Shown here: one piece after another, positions 55,267-62,916 of the stretch
Layout: each line of letters opens with the position of its first letter
Numbering within the stretch: position 1 is the first letter of the stretch
NCBI RefSeq assembly: GCF_039778605.1
Contig: NZ_CP156060.1
Location: 3,686,001-3,750,000, forward strand
Direction: 5' to 3'
Length of the DNA stretch: 64,000 nt
DNA from: Flavobacterium sp. WV_118_3
GTDB lineage: Bacteria; Bacteroidota; Bacteroidia; Flavobacteriales; Flavobacteriaceae
The notes under the pieces: generated by a model
The model's database searches: none
What the model saw: the letters and a program-made list of their open reading frames with translations, nothing else
Told to the model about the DNA's origin: nothing
Translations under genes and position numbers: made by a program

Positions 55267-57084
55267 ATGTTACACCGCTACTTTTTGTTTTTCACTTTTT
55301 TTATACTATCTACGATTGCCAAAGCACAACCGGGATGGCGGGACTTTACAACACGCTATTATTATACGATTTTAGATTGCGAAGGCAATGAAATTTCCTT
55401 TGTGAAAAATAAGGCCTATCGTATCGTCATCGACAGTGTGTCGTATCGGTCGCCAGCTATTCCAAACGATTCACTGGAGCCGGTTAAACCCTATCAACGG
55501 GAGGGATTTGATAATTATATCCGGATTAATGACTTTTCACTTCGGATACCACAGGGAAAGTACAACAGTTATGTTCCTCTGGAAATTAAAATCATCCACC
55601 AAAAGGATACAATGTACCTCAACCAAACGACTGGAATAGGAAGCGGAATTTCAGAACGATTGCAGATTTACGGTCAGAATGCCAACGAAAAGTCAAAACC
55701 GGCTTCCGATTATACCTTACAGTTTATTGGCGGACGCTATTATTTTCCGAATTGGGCGAAAACGGTATGGGACAACAAACCAGAGCCTACAGGAAAAGTG
55801 GCATTTGCGAATCTTGATCAACGTCATTTTCGTATTCCTAAAGTATTGTACGATTCGCTGGCATTACGGAAAGCGGACTATAGAATCCGCGATCAGCTAA
55901 CGAAGCGCGCCGACGATTATGTAGTGCAAAATTTTAAACGGGGTTATTTTTTGCTTAATAAACGGATTGAACCGACGAAATTTCACAATCCGGCTTTACC
56001 TTTTAAAGAACCTTATTGGGATGATGCACTTAATCCGACAAGCGATAAGGATGTTTTTTTCGGCCGGATACGCTATAGCAAAGATTCGCTCAATGAAAGT
56101 AATTGGAAATATGTGTTTTCACTTTATGACAAACGGGAGAATTCCATTCGGCATTGGTTTCCGGTAAACGACATACACTTGTTTAGCAGCGGCTATTTGT
56201 ATAAAAATCCATTCAATGGAATTGTTTACCAGGAAGTGTGGCGTATGGATAAGCAACAGACGGCGGAAAAAGGCTATATTCCACCCACACGACACGTGTA
56301 CCAATCGGATGACGAAGGACAAACATGGAAGGAAAGCCTTGAAATGACCCAAACTTTTGCGAAATACGATCTGGAACATATTGAATTTCTGGATTCCGAT
56401 TTTGCGGTTGGTTACGGACGAAAAGAAGTGCAACATAAAACAAGAAAGTATACCATTAAACGGGTAACCTATTACCTTTTGAAAAATGAAAAAGTAGTGG
56501 ATTCAATACAAATAACAAATGATTTCTATGAGGCTATTAATTATCTGGAAGGCCATAATCACAGTTGGTTTGCGGTGAATGACGCCATGGTGTTGGGAAC
56601 CTGGAATTATAATTTTAGCGGAGATTCCGAAAGACCGCACTTTCAGGTTGTCCTTTTTAGAAATCAGAACAGTTGGGAGTTTAAAGTCGAAGAAATACAA
56701 GATCCCCGTTCTCCGTTCTCCGGTTCTGTAAAGAGGGACGAAGATATTTTTATAGGATATCATAATTTTCTTCTGATCAATAAAAAAGAACTGAGGTTTA
56801 AAAATAATTCGGGAAGCTTGCGCTTACAAAACCAGGTTGCCGATCATCCGTGGAATTCCGGGGTGGTTGTTCTCGAAAAAGAGGATCAGATTTACCTGTT
56901 GGATAACAGCAATGGCTTTACCTATTTTTCCTTCGATGGCGGCAGAACGTGGTATATCTATCCGAAACCACTGGAACAGCGTTCGGACTATCAGTTTTTG
57001 GAAATTGATGATCAGGGTATAATTTCGTTTTTTAATCCTTCGAAACTCTATAAGGCATTTTACCAATTTATACCTGAATCATAA
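55267..57084 (+). CDS. secreted protein with Asp-box (BNR) motifs, function unknown
   Basis: 605 residues. Signal peptide MLHRYFLFFTFFILSTIAKA. Two Asp-box motifs are clear (YQSDDEGQTWKESLE and FSFDGGRTWYIYP), typical of sialidase-like beta-propellers, and the C-terminal two thirds are rich in strand-type sequence. The N-terminal 190 residues (GWRDFTTRYYYTILDCEGNEISFV) look like a separate beta domain. No sorting domain is seen at the C-terminus, so it is probably periplasmic or exported by another route. It is monocistronic. Confidence 0.75.
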   Translation: MLHRYFLFFTFFILSTIAKAQPGWRDFTTRYYYTILDCEGNEISFVKNKAYRIVIDSVSYRSPAIPNDSLEPVKPYQREGFDNYIRINDFSLRIPQGKYNSYVPLEIKIIHQKDTMYLNQTTGIGSGISERLQIYGQNANEKSKPASDYTLQFIGGRYYFPNWAKTVWDNKPEPTGKVAFANLDQRHFRIPKVLYDSLALRKADYRIRDQLTKRADDYVVQNFKRGYFLLNKRIEPTKFHNPALPFKEPYWDDALNPTSDKDVFFGRIRYSKDSLNESNWKYVFSLYDKRENSIRHWFPVNDIHLFSSGYLYKNPFNGIVYQEVWRMDKQQTAEKGYIPPTRHVYQSDDEGQTWKESLEMTQTFAKYDLEHIEFLDSDFAVGYGRKEVQHKTRKYTIKRVTYYLLKNEKVVDSIQITNDFYEAINYLEGHNHSWFAVNDAMVLGTWNYNFSGDSERPHFQVVLFRNQNSWEFKVEEIQDPRSPFSGSVKRDEDIFIGYHNFLLINKKELRFKNNSGSLRLQNQVADHPWNSGVVVLEKEDQIYLLDNSNGFTYFSFDGGRTWYIYPKPLEQRSDYQFLEIDDQGIISFFNPSKLYKAFYQFIPES

Positions 57085-57115
57085 GTGTTGCTTTGGAGAA
57101 AGTAGCGAAATGATG

Positions 57116-57153
57116 CCCACAAAGGTCGGAATACCGTTTGAAACCTTTGTGGG
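57116..57153. terminator. inverted repeat between convergent genes
   Basis: CCCACAAAGGT (57116-57126) and ACCTTTGTGGG (57143-57153) are exact reverse complements with a 16-nt loop. There is no long T tract, so it may be a weak terminator or a repeated palindrome. Confidence 0.5.
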
Positions 57154-57176
57154 TCGTCGGGTTCTACAATAAACAA

Positions 57177-59186
57177 TTACCAATTGACATAGGTGAACTG
57201 GGTTTGCCAGGGGAGTCGTATCATACTGATTCCCCAGGATAGTTTGTCCATTAAAATATCCTGTGTTTTGCGTTCGACTATAAGTGTCTGACTGTCTACG
57301 GTTAATTTTCCGGGGCGCTGAAAAAATTCGTGTTGTAACAATCCTACCGATGCCGTTTTCATAGCACTCCAGTTTTGTTGTACGGCTCCGATTACTTTTG
57401 CTGCTTCGGTTTTCTGTTTCCGCGTAAGTTTGACATGCCGGTTAATACTTTGATGTAGTGGAAAATTACACAAATATTTTTCGAAAAGCATCGCACTTTC
57501 GGGTTGGTTGGTTTTTCCGGTAGCAATATAATGCAACAGATGAATGCCGGTTTCCGGATCGGTAAGCGTATTGGTTTTGGGATCCATCAGATTGCAATGT
57601 TTAAAAAGATTGGCAATAAAAGGATGAATAAGCACAAGTCCTGCATTTTGCACCTGAAGGTCATTTGATACCTCATCGGTTATCGGAGTTTTCTGCTGCG
57701 TTGTTTGGAATAACTCAGGAGTGATTTTATTTTGTGCTGTTTTTTGGAATTCCTCTTTATCCGGATGCTTCTGGTTGCTTTTGGATGTCTTTTCGGGCGT
57801 CTTTTCGGGCGTCTTTTCGGGTGTCTTGCCGTTTGTTTTGTTTTTTGTCTCGTTTTCTGTCTCGTTTTTTGTCTCGCGGAATGTACTATAGGGAACACGC
57901 TGTTCGATAAAAGGAAAAATAGCTTTTATTTCCTCCCAGATCTGTTCTTCGGTTTCCGGATTTTTTGCGGCTTTTAAGAGCGGTATTGTTTTGATAATCT
58001 GTTGAATTATAGTTGTTTCTGAGTTCGTAAGGTTGTTCGATACGAGTGTGGATATGGTTTGTAAAATTAAAGACCATAGCACTTTTCGATCGGCAAAAGA
58101 CGATCCGGAAAGTTGTTTTATAATAGCACTTTTAAGTGCGATTTTTAAACCTTTAGATTGTATCACGGCCAAACAGATTTGTGCGATCTGGGCATCGGTG
58201 AACTGATTGATAATGCGTTCCTGTACTTTTGGTTTTTGGATGCGGAACACAATTTTGGCTACAAAAGCTTTTTCGGAAATGATTTTTCTAAACGGAATGG
58301 ATTCAAAAATAGCAGCCGATGTTTCATTGGTATCCCACCAGGGCATAGTACCTGTTTCTATAAAATGAATAAAGGTCTGTAGCAATTTTTCGGTTTCTCC
58401 CAGAAAATGGATTCCGGGATTTTCGGTAGTCCCATAATTCGGATTCCGATCATAATTTGAGTCGTAGCCAGGATCAGAACCATAATTCGGATTTTCGTTA
58501 TGATTTTGTCCGTAGCGCGGATTTTGACCATAATTCGGATTTTGGTCATTACGCGACTTTTGGCGATGACCCTGGTTTTGGTTCTGATTTTGCCCGCGAC
58601 TTTGACTTTGTCCATTAGGCTGACCCTGATCATAGTTCGGGTTCGGGTTCGGGTTTTGCCTGTGATTTTGGTTGTGGTTGTGGTTACGGTTTTGTCCGTT
58701 ATTCAGACGTTGTTCATCATTCCAACTTGGTTCGTAATCTTGATTTTGTCCTGCAACCTGATTTTGTCCATTGTTTTCATGTTGCCTTTGGTTGTACTGT
58801 TGATCTTGGCTGTGTTTTGGGTTATAATACTGATTTAGGTTTAGATGTCGTCGCTGACTTAGATACGGATTCAGATGCTGACCCGATCCGTTTTTTATTA
58901 TTTCGGCAAGTTCCTTTCGGAACGCTGTTATAACGTCATTTTTTAATGTGCCGTTTAATATCGTATTTGATGATGATTCACAATGATTGACGTCGACAAC
59001 CAACTGTGCAATCTGTAAAGTGTGAGCCGGTATTTTGGCCTGTACAGTGTTAAGATGTTTTTCAAGTTTAGGAAAAACATCCATAGCTAAAAAGCTACTG
59101 ATATCATCTTTGATCGCATACGCCTTTTTCCTGTTGTTAACCGAAACCTCAATGATAACTTTATGTATAATATGGGTGTGTTCCAC
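57177..59186 (-). CDS. contractile injection system tape measure family protein
   Basis: 669 residues. The N-terminus (HIIHKVIIEVSVNNRKKAYAIKDDISSFL...LEKHLNTV) and C-terminus (AGLVLIHPFIANLFKHCNLMD, GIHLLHYIATGKTNQPESAMLFEKYLCNFPL, LLQHEFFQRPGKLTV, SWGISMIRLPWQTQFTYVNW) match the CIS tape-measure family (Afp14/Pvc14 type). Tape measures set sheath and tube length. Residues 103-256 are Asn/Gln/Gly/Tyr/Pro-rich and low in complexity; residues about 437-490 are a second low-complexity, charged stretch with PEKT tandem repeats. Folded modules lie between (about 258-435). It is divergent from the sheath operon. Family call is strong; the effect of the inserts is unknown. Confidence 0.85.
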   Translation of the reverse strand: MEHTHIIHKVIIEVSVNNRKKAYAIKDDISSFLAMDVFPKLEKHLNTVQAKIPAHTLQIAQLVVDVNHCESSSNTILNGTLKNDVITAFRKELAEIIKNGSGQHLNPYLSQRRHLNLNQYYNPKHSQDQQYNQRQHENNGQNQVAGQNQDYEPSWNDEQRLNNGQNRNHNHNQNHRQNPNPNPNYDQGQPNGQSQSRGQNQNQNQGHRQKSRNDQNPNYGQNPRYGQNHNENPNYGSDPGYDSNYDRNPNYGTTENPGIHFLGETEKLLQTFIHFIETGTMPWWDTNETSAAIFESIPFRKIISEKAFVAKIVFRIQKPKVQERIINQFTDAQIAQICLAVIQSKGLKIALKSAIIKQLSGSSFADRKVLWSLILQTISTLVSNNLTNSETTIIQQIIKTIPLLKAAKNPETEEQIWEEIKAIFPFIEQRVPYSTFRETKNETENETKNKTNGKTPEKTPEKTPEKTSKSNQKHPDKEEFQKTAQNKITPELFQTTQQKTPITDEVSNDLQVQNAGLVLIHPFIANLFKHCNLMDPKTNTLTDPETGIHLLHYIATGKTNQPESAMLFEKYLCNFPLHQSINRHVKLTRKQKTEAAKVIGAVQQNWSAMKTASVGLLQHEFFQRPGKLTVDSQTLIVERKTQDILMDKLSWGISMIRLPWQTQFTYVNW
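57787..57822. repeat. 12-bp tandem repeat, three units, coding PEKT
   Basis: GTCTTTTCGGGC at 57787 and 57799, then GTCTTTTCGGGT at 57811. On the coding (minus) strand each unit encodes PEKT. Unit changes keep the frame, so slippage would alter linker length only. Confidence 0.85.
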
Positions 59187-59220
59187 TGTGCAATTATTTT
59201 ATAAATCAGCTACTTCTAAA

Positions 59221-59535
59221 TTATTCGAATTCTCCGCCCCAAAAACCAGCCGGGCAACTACTATATTTTGACTTTTGCTTGGCACTTAGCCTGCAACCAC
59301 AACCTCTTATATAGCCTTCTCTTGGCATTTTTGAAACTTCTAATGTCAATGGCTCAATCCATCGTTGCGTATCGCAGCTGTTACCGTTTTTTAAAGGGCA
59401 GGCATTACAGATGGTTTCCCTTTTTGCAAAAATGTATTCGTCGCTTTCATTTGTGAATCCGATTTTAGAACGAAACTCATTAAAATGACCATCTGCAATC
59501 TCATTGCGTTTTTGGAAAAGATTTTTAAAATTCAT
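59221..59535 (-). CDS. small Cys-rich protein, function unknown
   Basis: 104 residues. Six Cys at positions 43, 46, 54, 79, 81 and 94 in the order CNACPLKNGNSC ... GCGCRLSAKQKSKYSSCPAGFW. The CxxC-x7-C and CxC-x12-C spacing suggests a zinc or Fe-S site. The second half resembles small proteins I associate with Bacteroidota phages, but I cannot name a family. It starts 34 bp upstream of the tape-measure gene on the same strand and faces the sheath operon, so it may belong to the CIS locus. Confidence 0.65.
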   Translation of the reverse strand: MNFKNLFQKRNEIADGHFNEFRSKIGFTNESDEYIFAKRETICNACPLKNGNSCDTQRWIEPLTLEVSKMPREGYIRGCGCRLSAKQKSKYSSCPAGFWGGEFE

Positions 59536-59611
59536 CGGGTTTAGTATTAAAATTATACCGCCAAAATTATTAGAAGTGATCGCATCAGGCTAGTTATTAG
59601 TCGTCTGGATT

Positions 59612-60049
59612 CTGTCTTTGCAGTAGATCGCAATTTGAAAAAAGGGATGAAATATGACGCAATCCTTTGCCGTATATGGGGATGCGGGATCGGTTTTGAG
59701 GTTCTTTTTTCTGCTAAAAGGAACTGGTATCCGACTGTTTTTTCTGATGTAAGTGCGATGAGGTGTGTTTAAAATGGTTCGTTACTTGATTTTATTAACG
59801 GCTTGCTGTAGTTGCATTGTTAATATTGTCCTTGTTTTTGGTTTGTAAACATGACTATAAGAGGTTTTTTTATTTTTTATGGTGCGAATTGCCTCTTAAA
59901 TACCTGAGTTTATGCGGGATTGCGGACTTAAAAGAGTATACGATTTTAGGAAATAGTGGTGTTTTTAAGTAGCAGTATATCAGTTGATTATAATTTATTT
60001 TTTGTCGATCGCTACAATTGGCCATAAAAACGACTTACTGCAAAGACAG
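59612..60049. repeat. 14-bp inverted repeat pair bounding 410 bp
   Basis: CTGTCTTTGCAGTA (59612-59625) and TACTGCAAAGACAG (60036-60049) are exact reverse complements. No target-site duplication is visible outside the arms. Confidence 0.8.
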
Positions 60050-60092
60050 TTTTACGGGGGCAAAATATTCGTTTTTTCGGAAGCTGTGATTG

Positions 60093-60100
60093 TATGTTTG
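60093..60100 (+). promoter_or_regulatory. -7 box for the CIS structural operon
   Basis: TATGTTTG matches TAnnTTTG and ends 27 nt before the DUF4255 start at 60128. It lies just outside the right arm of the 14-bp inverted repeat; no clear -33 TTG. Confidence 0.4.
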
Positions 60101-60127
60101 CATCGTGATAATCAACAATAGAAAATT

Positions 60128-60712
60128 ATGATTTATAAAGTATTAAAAGCATTAAGCGACAAGCTTGATCATGAACTAAATCTTCCGGATCCGGAGTACC
60201 CGGTTCAGGAGCCGGTAGATGTGGTGATTGATAGTATAGCAAAAGAAGATAATGATGCGACAGCGATTAGCAATAAGGTGGTCATTTCATTGTTGAGCGC
60301 AGAGGAAGAATCGGCATTAAAAAATACATCAAGGTATGAGCCTATTTATCCTGAAGGTTCTACGGTACCTAGAGGTTATAAGAAAAAGAATCCGACAGCT
60401 TATCTAAACCTGTATGTGATGGTTGCGGCAAACCGTGATAACTATGAAATCGCACTTCGGAATATTTCTAAAGTGATTCAAACCTTTAATACCGAGAAAA
60501 CCTTTGTTAATGAAGCACAGGGATTCAGTATTAAACTACAACTACACCCACTTCCTTTCGATCAGTTGAGTTATGTGTGGGGATTGCTTGGAGGTAAAGT
60601 AATTCCGTCTGCTTTATACAAAATAAGCATTGTGAAAATCCAAAAAGCTGGAGAAACCTATCCGGAAATAATCGAGGATATCGATATCCTAAGAAGAGAA
60701 AAAAAAATCTAA
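60128..60712 (+). CDS. DUF4255 family CIS protein (Pvc16-type cap)
   Basis: 194 residues. The opening MIYKVLKALSDKLDHELN, the YLNLYVMVAANRDNYEIALRNISKVIQTFN segment and FDQLSYVWGLLGGKVIPSALYKISIVKIQ match DUF4255/Pvc16 N-terminal proteins. In characterised contractile systems such proteins cap the end of sheath and tube. First gene of the rightward operon; the sheath gene starts 31 nt later. Confidence 0.9.
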   Translation: MIYKVLKALSDKLDHELNLPDPEYPVQEPVDVVIDSIAKEDNDATAISNKVVISLLSAEEESALKNTSRYEPIYPEGSTVPRGYKKKNPTAYLNLYVMVAANRDNYEIALRNISKVIQTFNTEKTFVNEAQGFSIKLQLHPLPFDQLSYVWGLLGGKVIPSALYKISIVKIQKAGETYPEIIEDIDILRREKKI

Positions 60713-60743
60713 GAAAATTATTATTAACCTAAATTTTTAAAAC

Positions 60744-62429
60744 ATGTCAGAATTTAAAACTCCGGGCGTTTTTATAGAGGAAATCCCAAAATTTCCACCT
60801 TCTGTAGCTCAGGTAGAAACGGCAGTACCGTCATTTATCGGCTATACCGAAATAGCGCTTGACAAAGAAAACAAACCGTTGAAAATGGTGCCTACGAAGA
60901 TCAGCTCTTTAATGGACTATGAAACGTATTTTGGAAAAGCTAACAAAGAAAGTATCAAATTACAAGATACTGTAGATGAAGGCTTGACCCTGGTAAAACC
61001 GAATGTAAAGTTCCTAATGTACTATTCCATGCAAATGTATTTTGCAAATGGTGGCGGTCCGTGTTATGTTGTTTCTGTAGGTGACTATATTGGCGATGTA
61101 ATAAACAAAAGTGATCTGAAGTTAGGTCTGGAAGCTTCTGCTTTGCAGGAAGAGTCGACAATTGTTGTTTTCCCAGATGCAACATCATTAACCGATCAGG
61201 AAGAATTTTATGCACTTTACCAGGATGCCATCGCACAGGCCGACGACTTAAAAAACAAATTCCTGATCATGGATACTTTCCTTGGGGAATCAAAAAGTGA
61301 AGATGAGGACACTGGTTTTAATACCGTTGAATTTCTTCGAAACAGAATCGGACGAACCATGCATGCTGCAGCGTATTTCCCGCATTTGAAAACCGTATTA
61401 AATTATCGTTTCAATGAAGACCTAGCAATCGATCATGCCGGATTGCAGCCAGCCAATGCTACCGGTGGTTTTTTCGCAGCTTCTGTGGCCGATTTGAACG
61501 CGTTAAGTCTTCTTGCTACGGCAGAATTGGCCGGTGCAACAGAAGAGGAACCTGCTGATACAAAAATGCTTATCGATATTGCGAAGAGTGTTATTGCTAT
61601 CGTAGAAGAAGTGAATGTTACGGCCGATGGTAAAATTTCGTTAGTGGATGTTCAATCGTATTTACAAGATCTTCAGAATGAAGACGAAGATCGTGATGTC
61701 GCTGATATTACGGGATATATTACCACTTTAAAAAATGCGGTAGATCTCGCTCAGGATAAAAAAGGAGATGCGCACGGATTAAAACTGGAAGCGTTAAAAA
61801 CTACAAATTCCGTTTTATACAATCAGATTAAAAAAGTAATCGGCGAATTAAAGGTGGTATTACCGCCGTCGGCTACAATGGCTGGAGTATATGCTAAAGT
61901 TGATGGTACACAAGGGGTGTGGAAATCACCGGCGAATTTAGGACTTAACTATGTAATCGCACCAACCCAAAAAATTTCAAACAAAGAACAGGAAAGCTTA
62001 AACGTAGATACAAACGGAAAATCGATTAATGCAATCCGCACGTTCACCGGTAAAGGAAACCTGGTTTGGGGTGCCAGAACTTTCGATTCAGAAGACACAG
62101 AATGGAAATATATCTCGGTGCGTCGTCTTTTTGATATGGTTGAAAAATCAGTTCAAAATGCAATGCAGCGATTCGTTTTCGAAACCAATGACGCCAATAC
62201 CTGGGTAAAAGCGAAAGCCATGATCGAAAATTACCTGAACCAGTTATGGATGAATGGTGCCTTAGCGGGATCAACTCCGAAACAAGCCTACTACGTTATC
62301 GTTGGTAAAGAAACAACAACTGATCAGGACGTTTTGGAAGGAAGAATGAATATCGAAATCGGTATGGCAGCAGTTCGCCCTGCAGAATTTATTGTGTTGA
62401 ACTTTTCACACAAATTACTAGAAGCATAA
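60744..62429 (+). CDS. CIS tail sheath protein, long form with insertion
   Basis: 561 residues. The contractile sheath drives the inner tube into a target cell. N-terminus FKTPGVFIEEIPKFPPSVAQVETAVPSFIGYTE and MYFANGGGPCYVVSVGDY are sheath hallmarks. The C-terminal third (GLNYVIAPTQKISNKEQESLNVDTNGKSINAIRTFTGKGNLVWGARTFDSEDTEWKYISVRRLF) is the conserved sheath core with the GARTFD motif. Residues about 225-345 contain some 85 residues absent from the paralogue at 62917, including NVTADGKISLVD, which has the spacing of an EF-hand loop. The insertion probably faces outward. Same operon as the tube gene. Confidence 0.94.
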   Translation: MSEFKTPGVFIEEIPKFPPSVAQVETAVPSFIGYTEIALDKENKPLKMVPTKISSLMDYETYFGKANKESIKLQDTVDEGLTLVKPNVKFLMYYSMQMYFANGGGPCYVVSVGDYIGDVINKSDLKLGLEASALQEESTIVVFPDATSLTDQEEFYALYQDAIAQADDLKNKFLIMDTFLGESKSEDEDTGFNTVEFLRNRIGRTMHAAAYFPHLKTVLNYRFNEDLAIDHAGLQPANATGGFFAASVADLNALSLLATAELAGATEEEPADTKMLIDIAKSVIAIVEEVNVTADGKISLVDVQSYLQDLQNEDEDRDVADITGYITTLKNAVDLAQDKKGDAHGLKLEALKTTNSVLYNQIKKVIGELKVVLPPSATMAGVYAKVDGTQGVWKSPANLGLNYVIAPTQKISNKEQESLNVDTNGKSINAIRTFTGKGNLVWGARTFDSEDTEWKYISVRRLFDMVEKSVQNAMQRFVFETNDANTWVKAKAMIENYLNQLWMNGALAGSTPKQAYYVIVGKETTTDQDVLEGRMNIEIGMAAVRPAEFIVLNFSHKLLEA

Positions 62430-62460
62430 AAATTAGATAAACAATTAAATACAGCAAATT

Positions 62461-62892
62461 ATGAATGAATATCCATTAGCGAAGTTTTCCTTCGAAGTTG
62501 ATTGGGGTGGAACAAAATTAGGTTTCACGGAGGTTACCGGAATGCAGATTGAAACTGACGTTACGGAATACAGACACGGAGCCAGCCCGGACTTCAGTAA
62601 AATCAAAATGCCGGGACTTAGAAAGTTCTCCAACATCACGTTAAAACGTGGTTCTTTCAAAGGAGACAACGAGTACTTTACGTGGTTAAACACGATCAAC
62701 CTGAATACGGTAGAGCGTCGTTCGGTTACGATTTCACTTTTAGACGAAACCGGAGCACCGGCAATTACCTGGAAAGTGAAAAACGCATTCCCGGTTAAAT
62801 TACAGGCCAGCGACTTAAAAGCAGATGCAAGTGAAGTGGCTATCGAAACCTTAGAGATCGCTCACGAAGGATTAACAATCGAAAACAATTAA
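62461..62892 (+). CDS. CIS tail tube protein (T4 gp19-like)
   Basis: 143 residues, usual tube-subunit size. YPLAKFSFEVDWGGTKLGFTEVTGMQIETDVTEYRHGASPDFSKIKMPGLRKFSNITLKRGSFKGDNEYFTWLN is the gp19/Pvc1-type signature, and the end (VKLQASDLKADASEVAIETLEIAHEGLT) is the usual strand-turn-strand. Hexameric rings stack to form the inner tube. It lies between the two sheath genes. Confidence 0.94.
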   Translation: MNEYPLAKFSFEVDWGGTKLGFTEVTGMQIETDVTEYRHGASPDFSKIKMPGLRKFSNITLKRGSFKGDNEYFTWLNTINLNTVERRSVTISLLDETGAPAITWKVKNAFPVKLQASDLKADASEVAIETLEIAHEGLTIENN

Positions 62893-62916
62893 TAAATAAC
62901 TTTTAAATTAAAACAC

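Larger units (their letters stand above)
59536..60127. other. 592-bp divergent intergenic region of the CIS locus
   Basis: No convincing gene. It contains a 14-bp perfect inverted repeat with widely spaced arms (59612-59625 and 60036-60049), a TAAGAGG/CCTCTTA pair near 59858 and 59893, and a TATGTTTG box at 60093. Promoters for both the leftward Cys-rich/tape-measure genes and the rightward sheath operon are expected here. Confidence 0.6.

Noticed and set aside
58500..58838. Plus-strand hydrophobic reading frame of 112 codons
   Set aside because: It mirrors the Asn/Gln-rich codons of the tape-measure gene; antisense of N/Q/D codons gives I/L/V runs.
59774..59848. 24-residue hydrophobic reading frame in the CIS intergenic region
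   Set aside because: Too short, no conserved pattern, no promoter or ribosome-binding evidence.
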